Under the pieces are notes generated by a model. The model ran no database searches and had not been told where the DNA came from. It worked only from the letters and a program-made list of their open reading frames with translations. A program made the position numbers and the translations under genes. From contig NC_085117.1 in assembly GCF_030269925.1 (NCBI RefSeq), positions 7,254,731-7,318,730 of the forward strand: 64,000 bases of DNA, written 5' to 3'. Shown one piece after another: positions 11,201 to 21,560 of this stretch. Position 1 is the stretch's first letter; each line of letters begins with the position of its first letter. The stretch comes from Bombyx mori (lineage: Eukaryota > Arthropoda > Insecta > Lepidoptera > Bombycidae).

Positions 11201-14200
11201 TTACAGTGGGAGATATGTACCTACTAAGAGTACCTATGAGCTAATGGCAAAAACAAAACAAAAAACAAACACTTGTTTATTAAGCATTAGAAACCCTAAT
11301 AATAAAACCGGTATTAACCGCTAACAAAATCGATCTCAATCATAAACAACTGCACAAATGAATAGAATAACCTTCATTTAATTTCAATCAAGGTCGGAAC
11401 GGTTGCAGAACGATTGATGTATTTTAGAATTTCATTTGAAATCTCATCCCGTTGATAATTACTTTTCATGCACTAATGAGCTTAACTTTTACGTATCTTT
11501 ATTTTACGATCAAGTCAATCGAACACTACTGTATGAAACTTCAAGATTAAGATACCAACAATAAAAGTTAGTAAAGTTTTTTTTAAGATAGAAAAAGATC
11601 AAGACTACATCACTCATACCATTTAAAAAAACTGAAACCATATATTTTAGCAGGCGCAAGATTTTTCTTGCGAAGTATCGGAGGTTTAGGCGAAATGCTA
11701 TATATATTTTATTTATTTATTGGGAACACTATAATATATCTTCCTAAATACTAGAGAAGATGTATGTAGTTTTTATTATAACCTTTATTGTATTATCTGG
11801 CAAGTAAACTACAAGGTTACGGAATTTACTTGATAGAATCGCAATAGACCCTGGTATGGAAAAGTAACTAGTGATGTTATGTATCAGCAATAATGATACT
11901 AAATAAATTATGAAGAATTGCGATTATTCAACGTTGCTACCATGGATAATTGCCAGAATTGACGGATAGCACAAGACCAAAAAACTATGCTTTCACACCA
12001 CTCGCTAAGATATTTTTAATTGAATTAGATTGATCTGTAGACAGATTGGCCCATAGAGCAAGAACGCATTATAGATAAACAGATTTAAAAATTTCATAAG
12101 TCACGAGCTCCTTACATAGTTCTCTTCTTTAAGTTTATTTTATTAGTGCTGAATCACCGCTATCACCAGCGCAAAAACACATCCTTAACCAAAAAAGGCT
12201 ACACAGTAAAAATGCTGACACCCTCCTTCAGGTATCAGGCTGTAGTCTCCATAAGAATTATAGCGACCTTCCACTAAAACTAAAACACATAATCGTTTCG
12301 GGATAGAGATAGAAGAAGGAGGGAAATACCAAAGAACTATGCAAACTGATAGTCCAAGAATATACGTTAGAAATATGTTGCAGCCAAACGGAAGAATAAC
12401 TTTTTGAATTGGCGCCCGTTATTGACAATAGAACGAAGGCATCACAATAACTTTCGATTTACTGACTGGAACAGCCATTATGGACATACAATTCAATTGA
12501 AAGTTTAACCTCATCAGTCTTAAATAGTTACTCGAATCTTCAATTGATCTTCACTAATTTACAGAAGATTTGACCTTGAAGACCAAGTTTGCCGTGAGCC
12601 ACTCGGCCTATTATTTCGATCAATAAAAAGCTATCACTGCACCGTGTAACAATTAATCTTTAGTTAAATTTAGTAATCATTTTAAAGACCCAACCAATTC
12701 AAATGCCAGTATTAAAACGAAACATGAAACTTGGTATAATAATTTACAAGTTGATAAAAACCTTCACGGCCAGCAGTTGTTTTGTAGTCTCGAACTGTGC
12801 GAGTTAGCTTGGTAAAAAAAAAATGAAACTGATGTTGGAAACAATAGATTGTTTTAATAAGTAGGTCTTGAGCAATTCTCAGACTAGTAAATCATTAGAA
12901 GCGTATCATGGGATTAGTAGATATTTTTAATAGAAATAATGGCAAGGAAATATACCTTTTTAGGATCTACTGAATATTCATTCAAGGTTATATCATTGTG
13001 ATATCATTATTTAAGATTATTATAACATACTTTTGTTTGATCTAATTTCGTAACATTTAAAAATTTCGAGTGGGCTTAATTTTGCGGGGTATTCACTAAA
13101 TAAATGAACCTTTGAAAGATGGCCATTTTCTGTCTTGCTGTTACGTCCTGTGGACGATTTGCCTTCTTCAAAAGTGTTATTATGCTATTTTTAAGATGGT
13201 TGTTTATAAAAACCATAATAAATTCACTCACGTAAATTTATTAACTTAATAACGGGTACTCATACATATTGATAACAATCTGCGTTCGATTATTGACGAA
13301 TTCCCAGGTGTCCCTAACTTCTTTTGTTGTAAGTTTTAAAAAGCTTCATCAGTTTCAAAATTATCATTATCGTTTACTTAATAGTTCAACGTGGAAAAGA
13401 CGTTTTCACTATGGGCCATTTCATTTTTCCGACTTAATTTTAATGTTGAATTCAGATTTGTTTCTAAAATTAATAGTGTTAATCTATCTAATTTATTTCT
13501 AATCTACTGATTCTATAGGTGTTAATCTATGTGTCAAAAGCATTACTATTACGTTTATGTATGTACGGTAGATGCAGTTGACCTCAAATCGTCATGATAA
13601 CCAACCTCCTAAATTAATTGGGTAGCCTTGTGCCAGAATAATCCAAAGCTTAATTCAAACATGATAATGTCTCGTTAAGTACAATAACCAAAAAAAAACA
13701 TCTAAACTATAATATGTATAATGGTATAAGGCACCATTTTGCAATCGACTTATGAAGCAAAATGAAAAAATCATTAATGACAATACTATTATTTGAGGCT
13801 CACCTTCTCCATCCAGTCATGGGCTTCCGTCTCAAATCCTCCTCGCTGAGTCCATAGAGGCCGATGCATGCTAGGAACCATGCTGTCACGATCAGATAGC
13901 ATATGACTATCACTCGAAACGGTAATAAAATGACTGTGAAAATTGCCGTCTGTAAAAATATATAGGTACATGTTATATTAAGTTTAAGGCTAGCAAAAAA
14001 ACGCATAACTATCCAGAAAACCTTCAATCTTGGGATAAACTGATTGATATTGCTTCATTTAGCGAATGCATTTTGATTATGAGTACTATTCAAATAGCTT
14101 AGGTTTTTCTACTAAAGTTCAGTTAAACTAAGGCCTATGATCTTCTGACATTTATGAAACTAATATATTCGAGTTCTAGCCACTTAAATTTCTACTATAC

Positions 14201-17200
14201 GCTAGCTATTTTCTATACGCAGATAAATACTGCACTTTAAAAATGTGTACATTGTGAACACAGGAAATTTTAATTGAAAATTTTAGGAAAAAAAGGGTAG
14301 CAACGATAATTTTATTCCATGTTAAAGAGCCATCACGTTGATGGAATCAACGTATTTTATGGTATAAAACAAACTCTACTTTTACCGTTTATTGTTTTCT
14401 TTTGAAAACTGTCGGCAATTAACACTAGTGCGTGAAATATTGAACTCGGATGTGGACGGACATGAAAGAAGTGATATGCTAAAAGTAGAGAAATTGCTTG
14501 TATGCATGACTTCTAGGTACTTAATATGACAAACGATTCCAATTGAATGGCATGGGAGAGAAAGCTTCTTTCTGACCACATAAATTAGAAAAAGTAGCGT
14601 ATACGAAAAATTGTATACTAAGAAACGAGAGGTCAAGCACGCAATTAACACTAGGTTATATTATTTTATTATATCCCCTATATTTTTTTATATTTTTTTC
14701 ATAATATATAAATTCTTGGCCGTTAAAATCTGGCTTCACTATCCTAGCGCATTATATTGTACTACTAGCTTTTAAAAGCCCACGACTTCGTCCGCGTGGA
14801 ATAGTTCACAAATAATGCTTGCTTTATTTTAGAACAAATTTGCTTAACATAAAAAACGTTATAGTGAGCCAACCTTAATATGTAGACATATGCTGTCGCG
14901 GACTTTTTTTTAGATCTTTTAAAGGGGAACAAATCTGTAATTGTGAGATTAGCGCGTTCAAACAAACAAACTCTTCAGCTTTATAATATTATTAAGTATA
15001 GATATAGATATTGTATATGTTTTACTGGGATGTAATTTGTGTTCAAAATATTTAGTAATCCCACATGTGCTTAATAATAGTATCCAAACATCCATCCTGG
15101 AAAATTTAACTAATGATTGTCGATTTGGAACAAAGAATGACAATACCGATATGTAAAATATCTGTCTTGTAGAGTAAGGTATTAAAAAAAGTGCCATCAG
15201 CTTTAGACTCAGCTCAGAATATTTTCATGTGTGTCAAATGTGCGTCCACGATTCTTCTTTCTGGTCGTTCCCTCAGTGCTGAGGATCGTGACTGTATGTC
15301 AATCTTGTCCACTCGGTCCGGTTCTGCGCCATATGTACCGCTCCCTGTATTTGGCCTCCAGTCACCTCCTTGAGTTGGTCCACCCCGTCTAGCTGGCGCT
15401 CTTCCTCTAGCGCGCTTCCCCTTCTTTTGTCCGAGAATGATGAGCTTCTCCAGGCTGTGCAATGGGGATCGCATTATGTGCCCAAAGAAACTCCGGATCC
15501 TTTCCTGGCACGTAGTCAGCAGGCGCTTGGTGACCTTCAGCTCTTCGAGGATGGAGACATTGGTTCTCATAGCTGTCCAAGGAATGCGTAGCAGATTTCT
15601 CCAGCAATGTATTTCAAAGGCATCGATCTTTTTGCGTTCCTTTTTCCTAAGACACCAAGTCTCCACCCCGTACAGGAAGATAGAGTAGACCAACGTACGA
15701 ACCAAACGCATCTTAGTTACTCGGCGAATATTACGGTCTTTCCAGATTTTATCGAGGCTAGTCATGGCACTTTTAGCCATCCCGATACGGCGTCCGATTT
15801 ATTTCTCGCAGTTACCACTGTTAGAGATCAGCGACCCCAAGTATATAAATTCCTCCACTTTCTCATAATCCTTGAGCGCATTTGATGGACTTAAAACTTG
15901 AGCTCTGTCCACCGTCATCACTTTGGTCTTAAAGCGGTTTATGTACAGGCCAAATTCAAGGCTCACTCTCTCTATTCGCTCCAAGATCGCAGCCATCACG
16001 GACTCGCTAGTTGCAAGGATTGTTGTATCATCGGCATATCTTAGGTTCGTGATCTTCTTACCGCCCACCGTAACGCCACCGTCCCCGCCATCAAGCGCCT
16101 TTCTCATAATATACTCGCCGTAGAGGTTAAACAGCTTCGGAGAAAGTATGCATCCCTGACGGACCCCTTGTTCTGTATGGAATGTTTCAGATTATGATTC
16201 ATCCAATTTCACAAAGCTCGACCCGTTAAGGTACAGCCTCTGGACAAGGAAGATAAGGTGTGATGGCACGCCCATTTCCGATATCATCCTGAACATGGAA
16301 TTCCATTTTACGCAGTCAAATGCTTTGGCATAGTCTATAAAGCACAACACAAGAGGTTTATTGAATTCGCGACATTTTTCAATGAGTAGCCGTACGTTCA
16401 GTATCTGTTCTCGTGTTCCTTTTCCTTGCACAAATCCTGACTGTTCCGGAGGAATCTGTCTATCTATGTAGGCGGCCAATATCTTGTTCAAAGTCTGGAG
16501 CATGATCTTACTAGCGTGGGGCATGAGGGAAATAGTGCGGTAATGTTCGCATTTCTTTGTGGAGCCCTTTTTGTGTAGGTGGATGACAGCAAAATACCAA
16601 AATACTACGACAAGACTACTTTAATACTTTTACGCTTTTTATTTCAGCAAGTTACCTTAAGCGCAAAATCTACTTCAGCTTGTTGTCAAGATGCGACTAG
16701 TGATTGTTTTACGGGGAATTCCCCAAGAGATTTATTAACTTTAAATAATAGTGACAGATATGTCAAATGTTGGCAGGTCAATCTCCACAATCGTCTAAAT
16801 AATGCATCGAAAATTTAGATTTCCATTTTTACTACCAACAGTGATGAGATGAAAACAATAGACAAAAAGTCACACATTAAAATATTATGTATGATAAACC
16901 ATAAAAACAGAATTGGCATAATTGTTACGAATCCGACACAATGATAAGGATAATGACCCAAATTTCAATTCCCCTTCCTAAATATAGATGTTAATATCTC
17001 TATAGTCGAAATAGGAATTGAAATTATATTTTTTTATAACAATTAAGACGAATAAAAAATGTAATAAATCGAATTCCCGGTAACTAAAATTTTTATGTGA
17101 ACTAAAATTGAACACAGCACGTAATATGTAATAATTACGATTCATTCCGAGTATGCATTTCTCCACTCACATACATACGTATTAAAAAACTTATATATTT

Positions 17201-17800
17201 TATTTCCATTGACAAGTTTCTCTTAACATCAATTACAGTTAAGCCGTAATCAACTACGTTAACAATTCTTGATTAAAAAATATTATTAGTGTCAATCAAT
17301 GCACAAATGTAAAATGTACATTCAAAATACATAGTACATTAATTATGGTTATTTTCTGTATTTCACACGCTGAAGGTTGCAAGGTCTGCAAGGTCGTCTG
17401 AAGATAATAATAATTCGATTTAACATTGTATTTTTGGCACAAGTGTCTGACTAAATGACCAATAATTGTCAACAATTTTTTTCAATCAAATCGATTATTT
17501 CCTTGTAATTCGCAATAAAATATTGTTTTTAAAATTATCGTTTTGTTAGTTCTCAGTGTGCATTATAGCATGCGCACTGAACGTCGCAGTTCCACACAGT
17601 AACTACATTTGGCATTTTTATTAATTTAACTTTCACTTGTTTGTTATGCAATGTAAGAGAATGTCTTTCTAGTATACACACACCTTTATCTTATCGTATG
17701 TGTTGTCCAATTCCAATTTATGGACAAAAGGGTTTAATATTTCGGCACGCATGTCGTCAGATGAGAAAGCGCCGGTTTCACTATGCAGTTTACCATTCAT
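5010..17800 (-). CDS. LPCAT: Lysophosphatidylcholine acyltransferase, 5' part (3 exons)
   Basis: Three minus-strand exons (17684-17800, 13804-13949, 5010-5236) join in frame at GT..AG sites to give the first 163 residues of an LPCAT1/2-type enzyme. This family transfers acyl groups from acyl-CoA to lysophosphatidylcholine in ER and lipid-droplet membranes. The order matches the family: a cytosolic start with NPFVHKLEL (about residues 22-30), a hydrophobic membrane segment (about 40-65), the GLSEEDL and TGWRR motifs before the exon 2/3 junction, then the catalytic HX4D box HSSFFD (residues 133-138) followed by SVVAKAD and IPFIG. The frame stays open at the last visible donor. The rest of the acyltransferase domain and any EF-hands must lie left of the window, since I found no matching exon at 1-5009. 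The start is the first in-frame ATG. The homologous family is clear; the choice between LPCAT1 and LPCAT2 is not. Confidence 0.88.
6023..6303 (+). mobile_element. Helitron-like non-autonomous element
   Basis: Begins A|TCTATATATATAAAAATG, contains CTCGAGAACGGCTGGACGAT, and ends CCGGGTCAGCTAG|T, so it sits between A and T with TC and CTAG ends. Length 281 bp. No coding sequence. Confidence 0.65.
7558..7737 (+). repeat. Lepidopteran dispersed repeat (CCTTATCCCACTAG...GGGGTCGGC)
   Basis: TTCTCCGCCTTATCCCACTA, GGTGGGGTCGGCACAGC and CATGTCGTCTTCGGTCGACC. A short piece of the same family lies at 5385-5425 and a decayed one at 38245-38450. Probably part of a LINE; no intact frame. Confidence 0.55.
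8168..8817 (-). pseudogene. 5'-truncated non-LTR retrotransposon (RT C-terminus) with TSD
   Basis: An open frame of about 200 codons encodes only the region after the RT catalytic core: VYLESCISNKG, RTLVFSIFLYGAETW, WCWRRMLRIPWTA and FGHIARKDGDNLEKL, then a RWSDQI segment. A GAG-repeat tail follows. The unit is flanked by AGATACAACCATT at 8155-8167 and 8818-8830. It is 5'-truncated on insertion, still open, and lies in LPCAT intron 2 on the same strand as the gene. Confidence 0.85.
9585..9725 (+). repeat. Dispersed repeat (ATTCTCTACCAGTCAACC), copy 1
   Basis: TTTATTTACTACACTTCAT, AATGCCTAAGGCATTCTCT, AACCAAAGGTAGTGCAGAG and GTGGTAGGTGCA. Similar sequence occurs at 44.8 and 60.1 kb in the same orientation. 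Family unknown to me. Confidence 0.65.
10469..10707 (-). mobile_element. Bm1 SINE
   Basis: A near-complete body in reverse: T-rich tail with TATTGCTTAG, CCACCTGGTGTTAAGTGGTT, and CAAGAGGTCCTACCACCAG at the 5' end. In LPCAT intron 2. Confidence 0.88.
10708..13803. other. LPCAT intron 2, right-hand part
   Basis: About 3 kb of AT-rich sequence without a recognisable gene or repeat. Short open frames (for example 11061-11324 plus) have the Lys/Asn-rich composition of noncoding DNA. Confidence 0.65.
13804..13949 (-). CDS. LPCAT: LPCAT coding exon 2
   Basis: The acceptor reads TTTTACAG and the donor AG|GTGAGC. The exon encodes a hydrophobic membrane segment, then GLYGLSEEDLRRKPMTGWRR, which matches the LPCAT GLSEE...TGWR signature. 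It begins in phase 0 and leaves two bases (AG), completed by the C that opens exon 3. Confidence 0.87.
14765..15002 (-). mobile_element. Helitron-like non-autonomous element
   Basis: On the minus strand A|TCTATACTTAATAA ... AGCTAG|T. It shares GACATATGCTGTCGCG with the element at 2784-3190. In LPCAT intron 1. Confidence 0.58.
15200..16590 (-). pseudogene. Frameshifted RT fragment of a non-LTR retrotransposon
   Basis: Three broken minus-strand segments follow each other. 16192-16587 has RT fingers and palm (HKKGSTKKCEHYRTISL, PPEQSGFVQGKGT, motif A CFIDYAKAFD). 15799-16107 has motif C as YADD. 15214-15780 has the C-terminus (YGVETWCLRK, WRNLLRIPWTAMRTN). Frameshifts and a stop separate them, and the endonuclease is absent. 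It is an old 5'-truncated copy in LPCAT intron 1, related to but distinct from the copy at 8.2-8.8 kb. Confidence 0.85.
17684..17800 (-). CDS. LPCAT: LPCAT coding exon 1
   Basis: This exon holds 39 codons from the ATG at 17798-17800 to a donor reading AAG|GTGTGT, and ends in phase 0. The frame stays open upstream of this ATG without another ATG. The end of the exon encodes NPFVHKLELDNTYDKIK, the conserved LPCAT lead-in to the first membrane segment. Confidence 0.85.
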
Positions 17801-18589
17801 TTTATCGGAAGAATAATTACTACTACTTTTGAATTGCACTAAATCATGGTACACTTATTAACACACTTCTTTGTCACTTACACACCGTATACATTAATCG
17901 AGAATTTATTATATTTTAATTTATGATTCGTTCGTATATATTTGCGCGCCGCAAAAGACGAACATACTTCCCTCGTCGAACAAAAAAGGTAACTGCGTGA
18001 GTTTTCAAATGTGCATCGCACTCGCGAGTCCCATTGGGTGTTGTACTTTTGACAGTTGTCGGTAACTCCGTAATCGATCAGTTCTGTATCGAAAAACCGA
18101 TGAAACTAATGAAACTCTATTAAATAAAAATAACAAAACTTTAATAAAAACGGAGTCCCTAAATAAAAATATAATTAAAACGTAGTCATTACAATAATTT
18201 AGCGATTGTTAACGGTTTTTGAAACTGATTCTTTTTGCGCGTTTATGGAGATTGACACAAAGATTCAAGAAAAAAACTATTCAATCAAATCACGTGCACA
18301 CAAATAGGTACATATAATAAACATAAAATTTTCTATCAAAATTTTACTCTACTGAAAATACATTAAGTATTGATATATTATTTTGTAAAAAATTTCAAGA
18401 CAAGAATTCAAAATCTTTAGGTACCCAAATTGATTGTTGAATCAAGTGAGCACAAAGCCAGCCGCATAAACAAAATTTTGAAAAGCCAAAGTGTCAGCGA
18501 TCGTCTTTGTCATGTGAGTTTTTAGATTTTTATTCTTTAATTTGTAATTAGGAATGTACATAGCTCTCCTATGAATAATTGAACATAAG
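17801..18589. promoter_or_regulatory. Divergent promoter interval between LPCAT and AIRIM/SPAG7
   Basis: The LPCAT start (minus) and the AIRIM start (plus) are only 789 bases apart and point away from each other, so both 5' UTRs and both core promoters must fit here unless distal noncoding exons exist. No convincing TATA box is placed for either gene. A CCATTGG stretch near 18031 is the only promoter-like motif I would point to. No coding sequence was seen. Confidence 0.55.
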
Positions 18590-18735
18590 ATGGAAGTTAA
18601 AATACAAAATCAAATATCAGAGTATTTCTCGTTTTTCGATGAATTTTACAACAACGCGAAAGAGAGCTTGAAAGTTTGCCAAAACTCTGCAGTGTCTATA
18701 AATAAACTAATAAAACGTTGCAATAACGTTAAAAT
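18590..18735 (+). CDS. AIRIM: AIRIM coding exon 1
   Basis: 48 codons plus two bases. The ATG has A at -3 and G at +4. The exon begins MEVKIQNQISEYFSFFDEF and ends at a consensus GTGAGT donor. Confidence 0.72.
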
Positions 18736-20631
18736 GTGAGTAAAAATACAAATCAAACATAACAGTACAATGATAAACAATAATATGTATGTAACCAAAC
18801 AAAAAACAATTGTAATATTTCCATTATTTTTATAGCATACTAGGGCATAAAAATAACAAATTTACTTTTTTATTCTTACGATTTTTAGTGCTGATTTAAC
18901 TGGGACGCCCCTAGAAGACTTTGAAGGGCTACAAAATAGATTATGTGCATCGCTACATAACCTCATTTCGGAAGATATCGAGGCGATCCGCAAACAACTG
19001 TAAGTAGATCTGAAAATCGGTCGTACGTAAATAAAAGTCAATAAACAACGTAATACGGGTAAAATACACTTTGCTTCAAATACACATACATTTTAAAGTA
19101 CGAAATCATAAAAAATAGATCTTTCCTATTCCAAATTTTAGTAAATATATGTTTACTTTAAAAGTGTCAGATAGATAAAAGGTTCATGATTTTTTGAAAT
19201 AAATATTTGTGAGTGAAATTTTTGGTTATGCCGTATCTTCTTTGATTTATTGTTACTTCGCAATTTAATCTTACATACCAAAATTTTACGAACAAATATC
19301 AGTACGAACAAGTTAGTCTAATATAATATTTATCTTAAAATTACTTAAAATCATAAGTAAGGAAACTGAAAACGAGTTCCTATCATTACAATAAAATATT
19401 CCTAAAATTGGAATAGAGAAGGAGTGCAGAATGTTAATATTTATTAAAATTATGCCTAAAAAATACATTAAATCAATAAAAAAAACTTTACGCACACTTC
19501 CATGTATTTGATGAACACACGCATGCATATAATTTATTTATTGTCAAAATTTGTTCTTGAAGTCTGTGGTCAAATTGAGATTGAATTAAATATTGTTTGT
19601 CTTTATTAATATTTTTGTATAGTGTAGTCTTGACGAAATTTGTGATTAAGAAGTATAATAGTCTTTGAAAATAGAATCATAATAGTATACAAACTTACAA
19701 TTTCAATTAATTATAGTGGAATTTTGACTACTGCGGGATCAGTAGTGTACTGAAATATATATAATAAAAATTAAATTTCATAAACAAAATTATTACTTTG
19801 ATATGTAGGAGGTAGGATAATAGGCTGGCAGGCACCAGGAGCTAAATGGAGGTGGTACTTACACATGTGGACACACAAGACACTGTACCACTAGTAAAAT
19901 TGACCTTTAGTGCCAGGACATTAAATCTGCAATAACTAATTGCTATAACTTCACTGCCTTATTAAAAAAAACCATGTGGGCAATGTTGTTTTTTTTTTAT
20001 TGCTTATATGGGTGCACGACCTCACAGCCCACCTGGTGTTAAGTGGTTACTGGAGCCCATAGACATCTACGGCGTAAATGCGCCACCCACCTTGATATAT
20101 AAGTTCTAAGGTCTCAAGTATAGTTACAACGGCTTCCCCATCCTTCAAACCAAAATGCACTGCTTCACGGCAAAAATAGCCTGGGTGGGGGTACCTGCCC
20201 GCGCGAAGTCACAAGAGGTCCTTTGATGATACACACAGGGTGACGAGAGATGTGATGGTGTGTTTTTTTTTATTTCATTACCAAAAAATCTTCTTTACAG
20301 TTGTAAAATAGAAGAATTCTTCGAAAAACTTCTCAATCAACATAAAAAATTAACAGAATGTTGCAGAGAAGTGGACTTTAAACAAAAGACTAAATTGATC
20401 TGTGGATCACCATTCCAGCCGCCTCTCAAAGAACTCTTAGAATTTGCTGATGATGTTGTGACATTTGGAAGTCAAATTTGCCGCCAAATTGAAACGGCAT
20501 TAGAAGTACTGGCTTATAAAGGACTAGACGCAGAATTGGTTATAGACAATTTTCGCATTTCATCTGACTGGCGACAACGCATACCCGAGATCATCGCCTA
20601 CACGTCATTCATACAGGAAAATCAAATATAA
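18590..20631 (+). CDS. AIRIM: AIRIM / C1orf109 homologue (3 exons), upstream ORF of a dicistron
   Basis: Exons 18590-18735, 18889-18999 and 20301-20631 join in phase (donors AAAT|GTGAGT and AACT|GTAAGT; acceptors ATTTTTAG and TTCTTTACAG) to give 195 residues, close to the roughly 200 of human C1orf109. That protein works with the AFG2 (SPATA5/SPATA5L1) AAA ATPases in late 60S ribosomal subunit maturation. Similarity is spread along the length: an N-terminal helical repeat, a middle segment LTGTPLEDFEGLQNRL corresponding to the human 'L..FPDLKERL' region, and a C-terminal segment in which the WRQRIPEII stretch matches 'AWDRISKDE'. It is all-helical with no signal peptide. A reverse-oriented Bm1 SINE sits in intron 2. 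The SPAG7 start codon follows its stop codon after two bases. The family call rests on my memory of the human sequence and is moderately strong. Confidence 0.75.
18889..18999 (+). CDS. AIRIM: AIRIM coding exon 2
   Basis: A short 111-base exon with a T-rich acceptor and a GTAAGT donor. It encodes ADLTGTPLEDFEGLQNRL and then an amphipathic helix. Its phase (+2 in, +2 out) fits both neighbours. Confidence 0.75.
19988..20222 (-). mobile_element. Bm1 SINE in AIRIM intron 2
   Basis: A reverse copy from a poly(T) run to CACAAGAGGTCC. It ends only about 80 bases before the exon 3 acceptor, so it forms part of the 3' end of the intron. Confidence 0.87.
20301..20631 (+). CDS. AIRIM: AIRIM coding exon 3 (shared with SPAG7)
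   Basis: The acceptor TTCTTTACAG is followed by 109 complete codons and a TAA at 20629-20631. The encoded part starts CKIEEFFEKLLNQHKKL and ends TSFIQENQI. The same exon runs straight on into SPAG7. Confidence 0.8.
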
Positions 20632-20633
20632 AG

Positions 20634-21344
20634 ATGGATCTGCTCGGTTCCATTTTGAATTCGATGCAAAAGCCACCATCAACGAGTGAGGCCCAAAGAA
20701 ATGCTATGAGACAACAACGTGAAGCTATGGAGAAAAAACAAAAGGAAATGAAGAACATGCTTAACAAATTCAGGAAAAACATTGAAGAGAAAATAGCCAA
20801 ATTCATCAAGGACAATAAATTTTCATTAGAATTTGAACCAATGGAGCAAATGTATCGTTCTATAATACGTGATGTAGCCGATGTGGCTGGATTACAAGTA
20901 TATTCCTTCGGTCAGGAGGGTGTTGACCGCTATTCCGTAATATATACCAAAGAAATGGGTCCCTCAGAGGATGAGTTGGCTGTGCGCAGGTCCGGTGGTA
21001 TTTGGGACGAGAGTAAAGCCGCAGAACTTGCAAAACAACGTATCGAAAATCAGAAACTGGCAGCCATTGAATCTGAAGAAGAAAAGCACAGGAAAAGGAA
21101 ACGAGGCCGTGAAGAATTAAGTGGTACATTTTACAAGCAGAAGTATGCGCATCTGATTGGCGAAGATGCCGCTATCCAAGCAGCACAGAAAACTAATTTA
21201 AACAAGAGCTATGGAGAGGTACCGAGTGAAAATAAGAAAGATCAGAGATCTATAGAGCAGACTATGGCAGATATAAGAGCAAAAAAGATGAAAAAAGCAG
21301 AAAACGACAACACCGTTGAAGATACACATAGCTCAGTTACGTAA
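20634..21344 (+). CDS. SPAG7: SPAG7 homologue (R3H-domain protein)
   Basis: A single uninterrupted ORF of 236 residues, close to the length of mammalian SPAG7 (about 227). It begins MDLLGSILNSMQKPPS, the family's start. An R3H-type single-stranded nucleic-acid-binding domain follows (about residues 48-108, with FEPMEQMYRSIIRDVADVAG), then a basic cluster KHRKRKRGRE (151-160) that may be a nuclear signal, and the C-terminal family blocks KYAHLIGEDAA, KSYGEVPSENKKDQRSIE and ADIRAKK. The N-terminal third is rich in Lys and Glu and probably coiled. The ATG lies two bases after the AIRIM stop and has a strong context (A at -3, G at +4). There is no room for a separate promoter, so it is probably translated from the same mRNA by reinitiation, or from an alternatively spliced form. 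SPAG7 function is poorly known. Confidence 0.92.
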   Translation: MDLLGSILNSMQKPPSTSEAQRNAMRQQREAMEKKQKEMKNMLNKFRKNIEEKIAKFIKDNKFSLEFEPMEQMYRSIIRDVADVAGLQVYSFGQEGVDRYSVIYTKEMGPSEDELAVRRSGGIWDESKAAELAKQRIENQKLAAIESEEEKHRKRKRGREELSGTFYKQKYAHLIGEDAAIQAAQKTNLNKSYGEVPSENKKDQRSIEQTMADIRAKKMKKAENDNTVEDTHSSVT

Positions 21345-21554
21345 TTATAATAATACACCATTTTTCATAAATTACTAAATTCAAAATTGCTTGAAATTAT
21401 AATTTTGTACTTATGCAGTACATAGGGTTTCGTGAATTGGTGTAAGACTTTAAATTTGACCTAAACTCATTTGTCGATTAAATTGAGATAACACGAGTTG
21501 TCTGAGTGTATGAAGGTTCACTTGTTCAAATTTCCAAATCCAGTCAAGCCTTAA

Positions 21555-21560
21555 AATAAA
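21555..21560 (+). terminator. Candidate poly(A) signal for AIRIM-SPAG7
   Basis: AATAAA lies 211 bases after the SPAG7 stop codon and is the first canonical hexamer on this strand in the 3' flank. No transcript evidence is available to me. Confidence 0.5.

Noticed and set aside
11061..11324. 87-codon plus-strand frame
   Set aside because: Lys/Asn/Thr-rich composition typical of AT-rich noncoding DNA, without splice or family support.
18510..18551. A short 5' UTR intron of AIRIM (GTGAGT ... TTAG)
   Set aside because: It would be only about 40 bases, below the usual minimum for insect introns.
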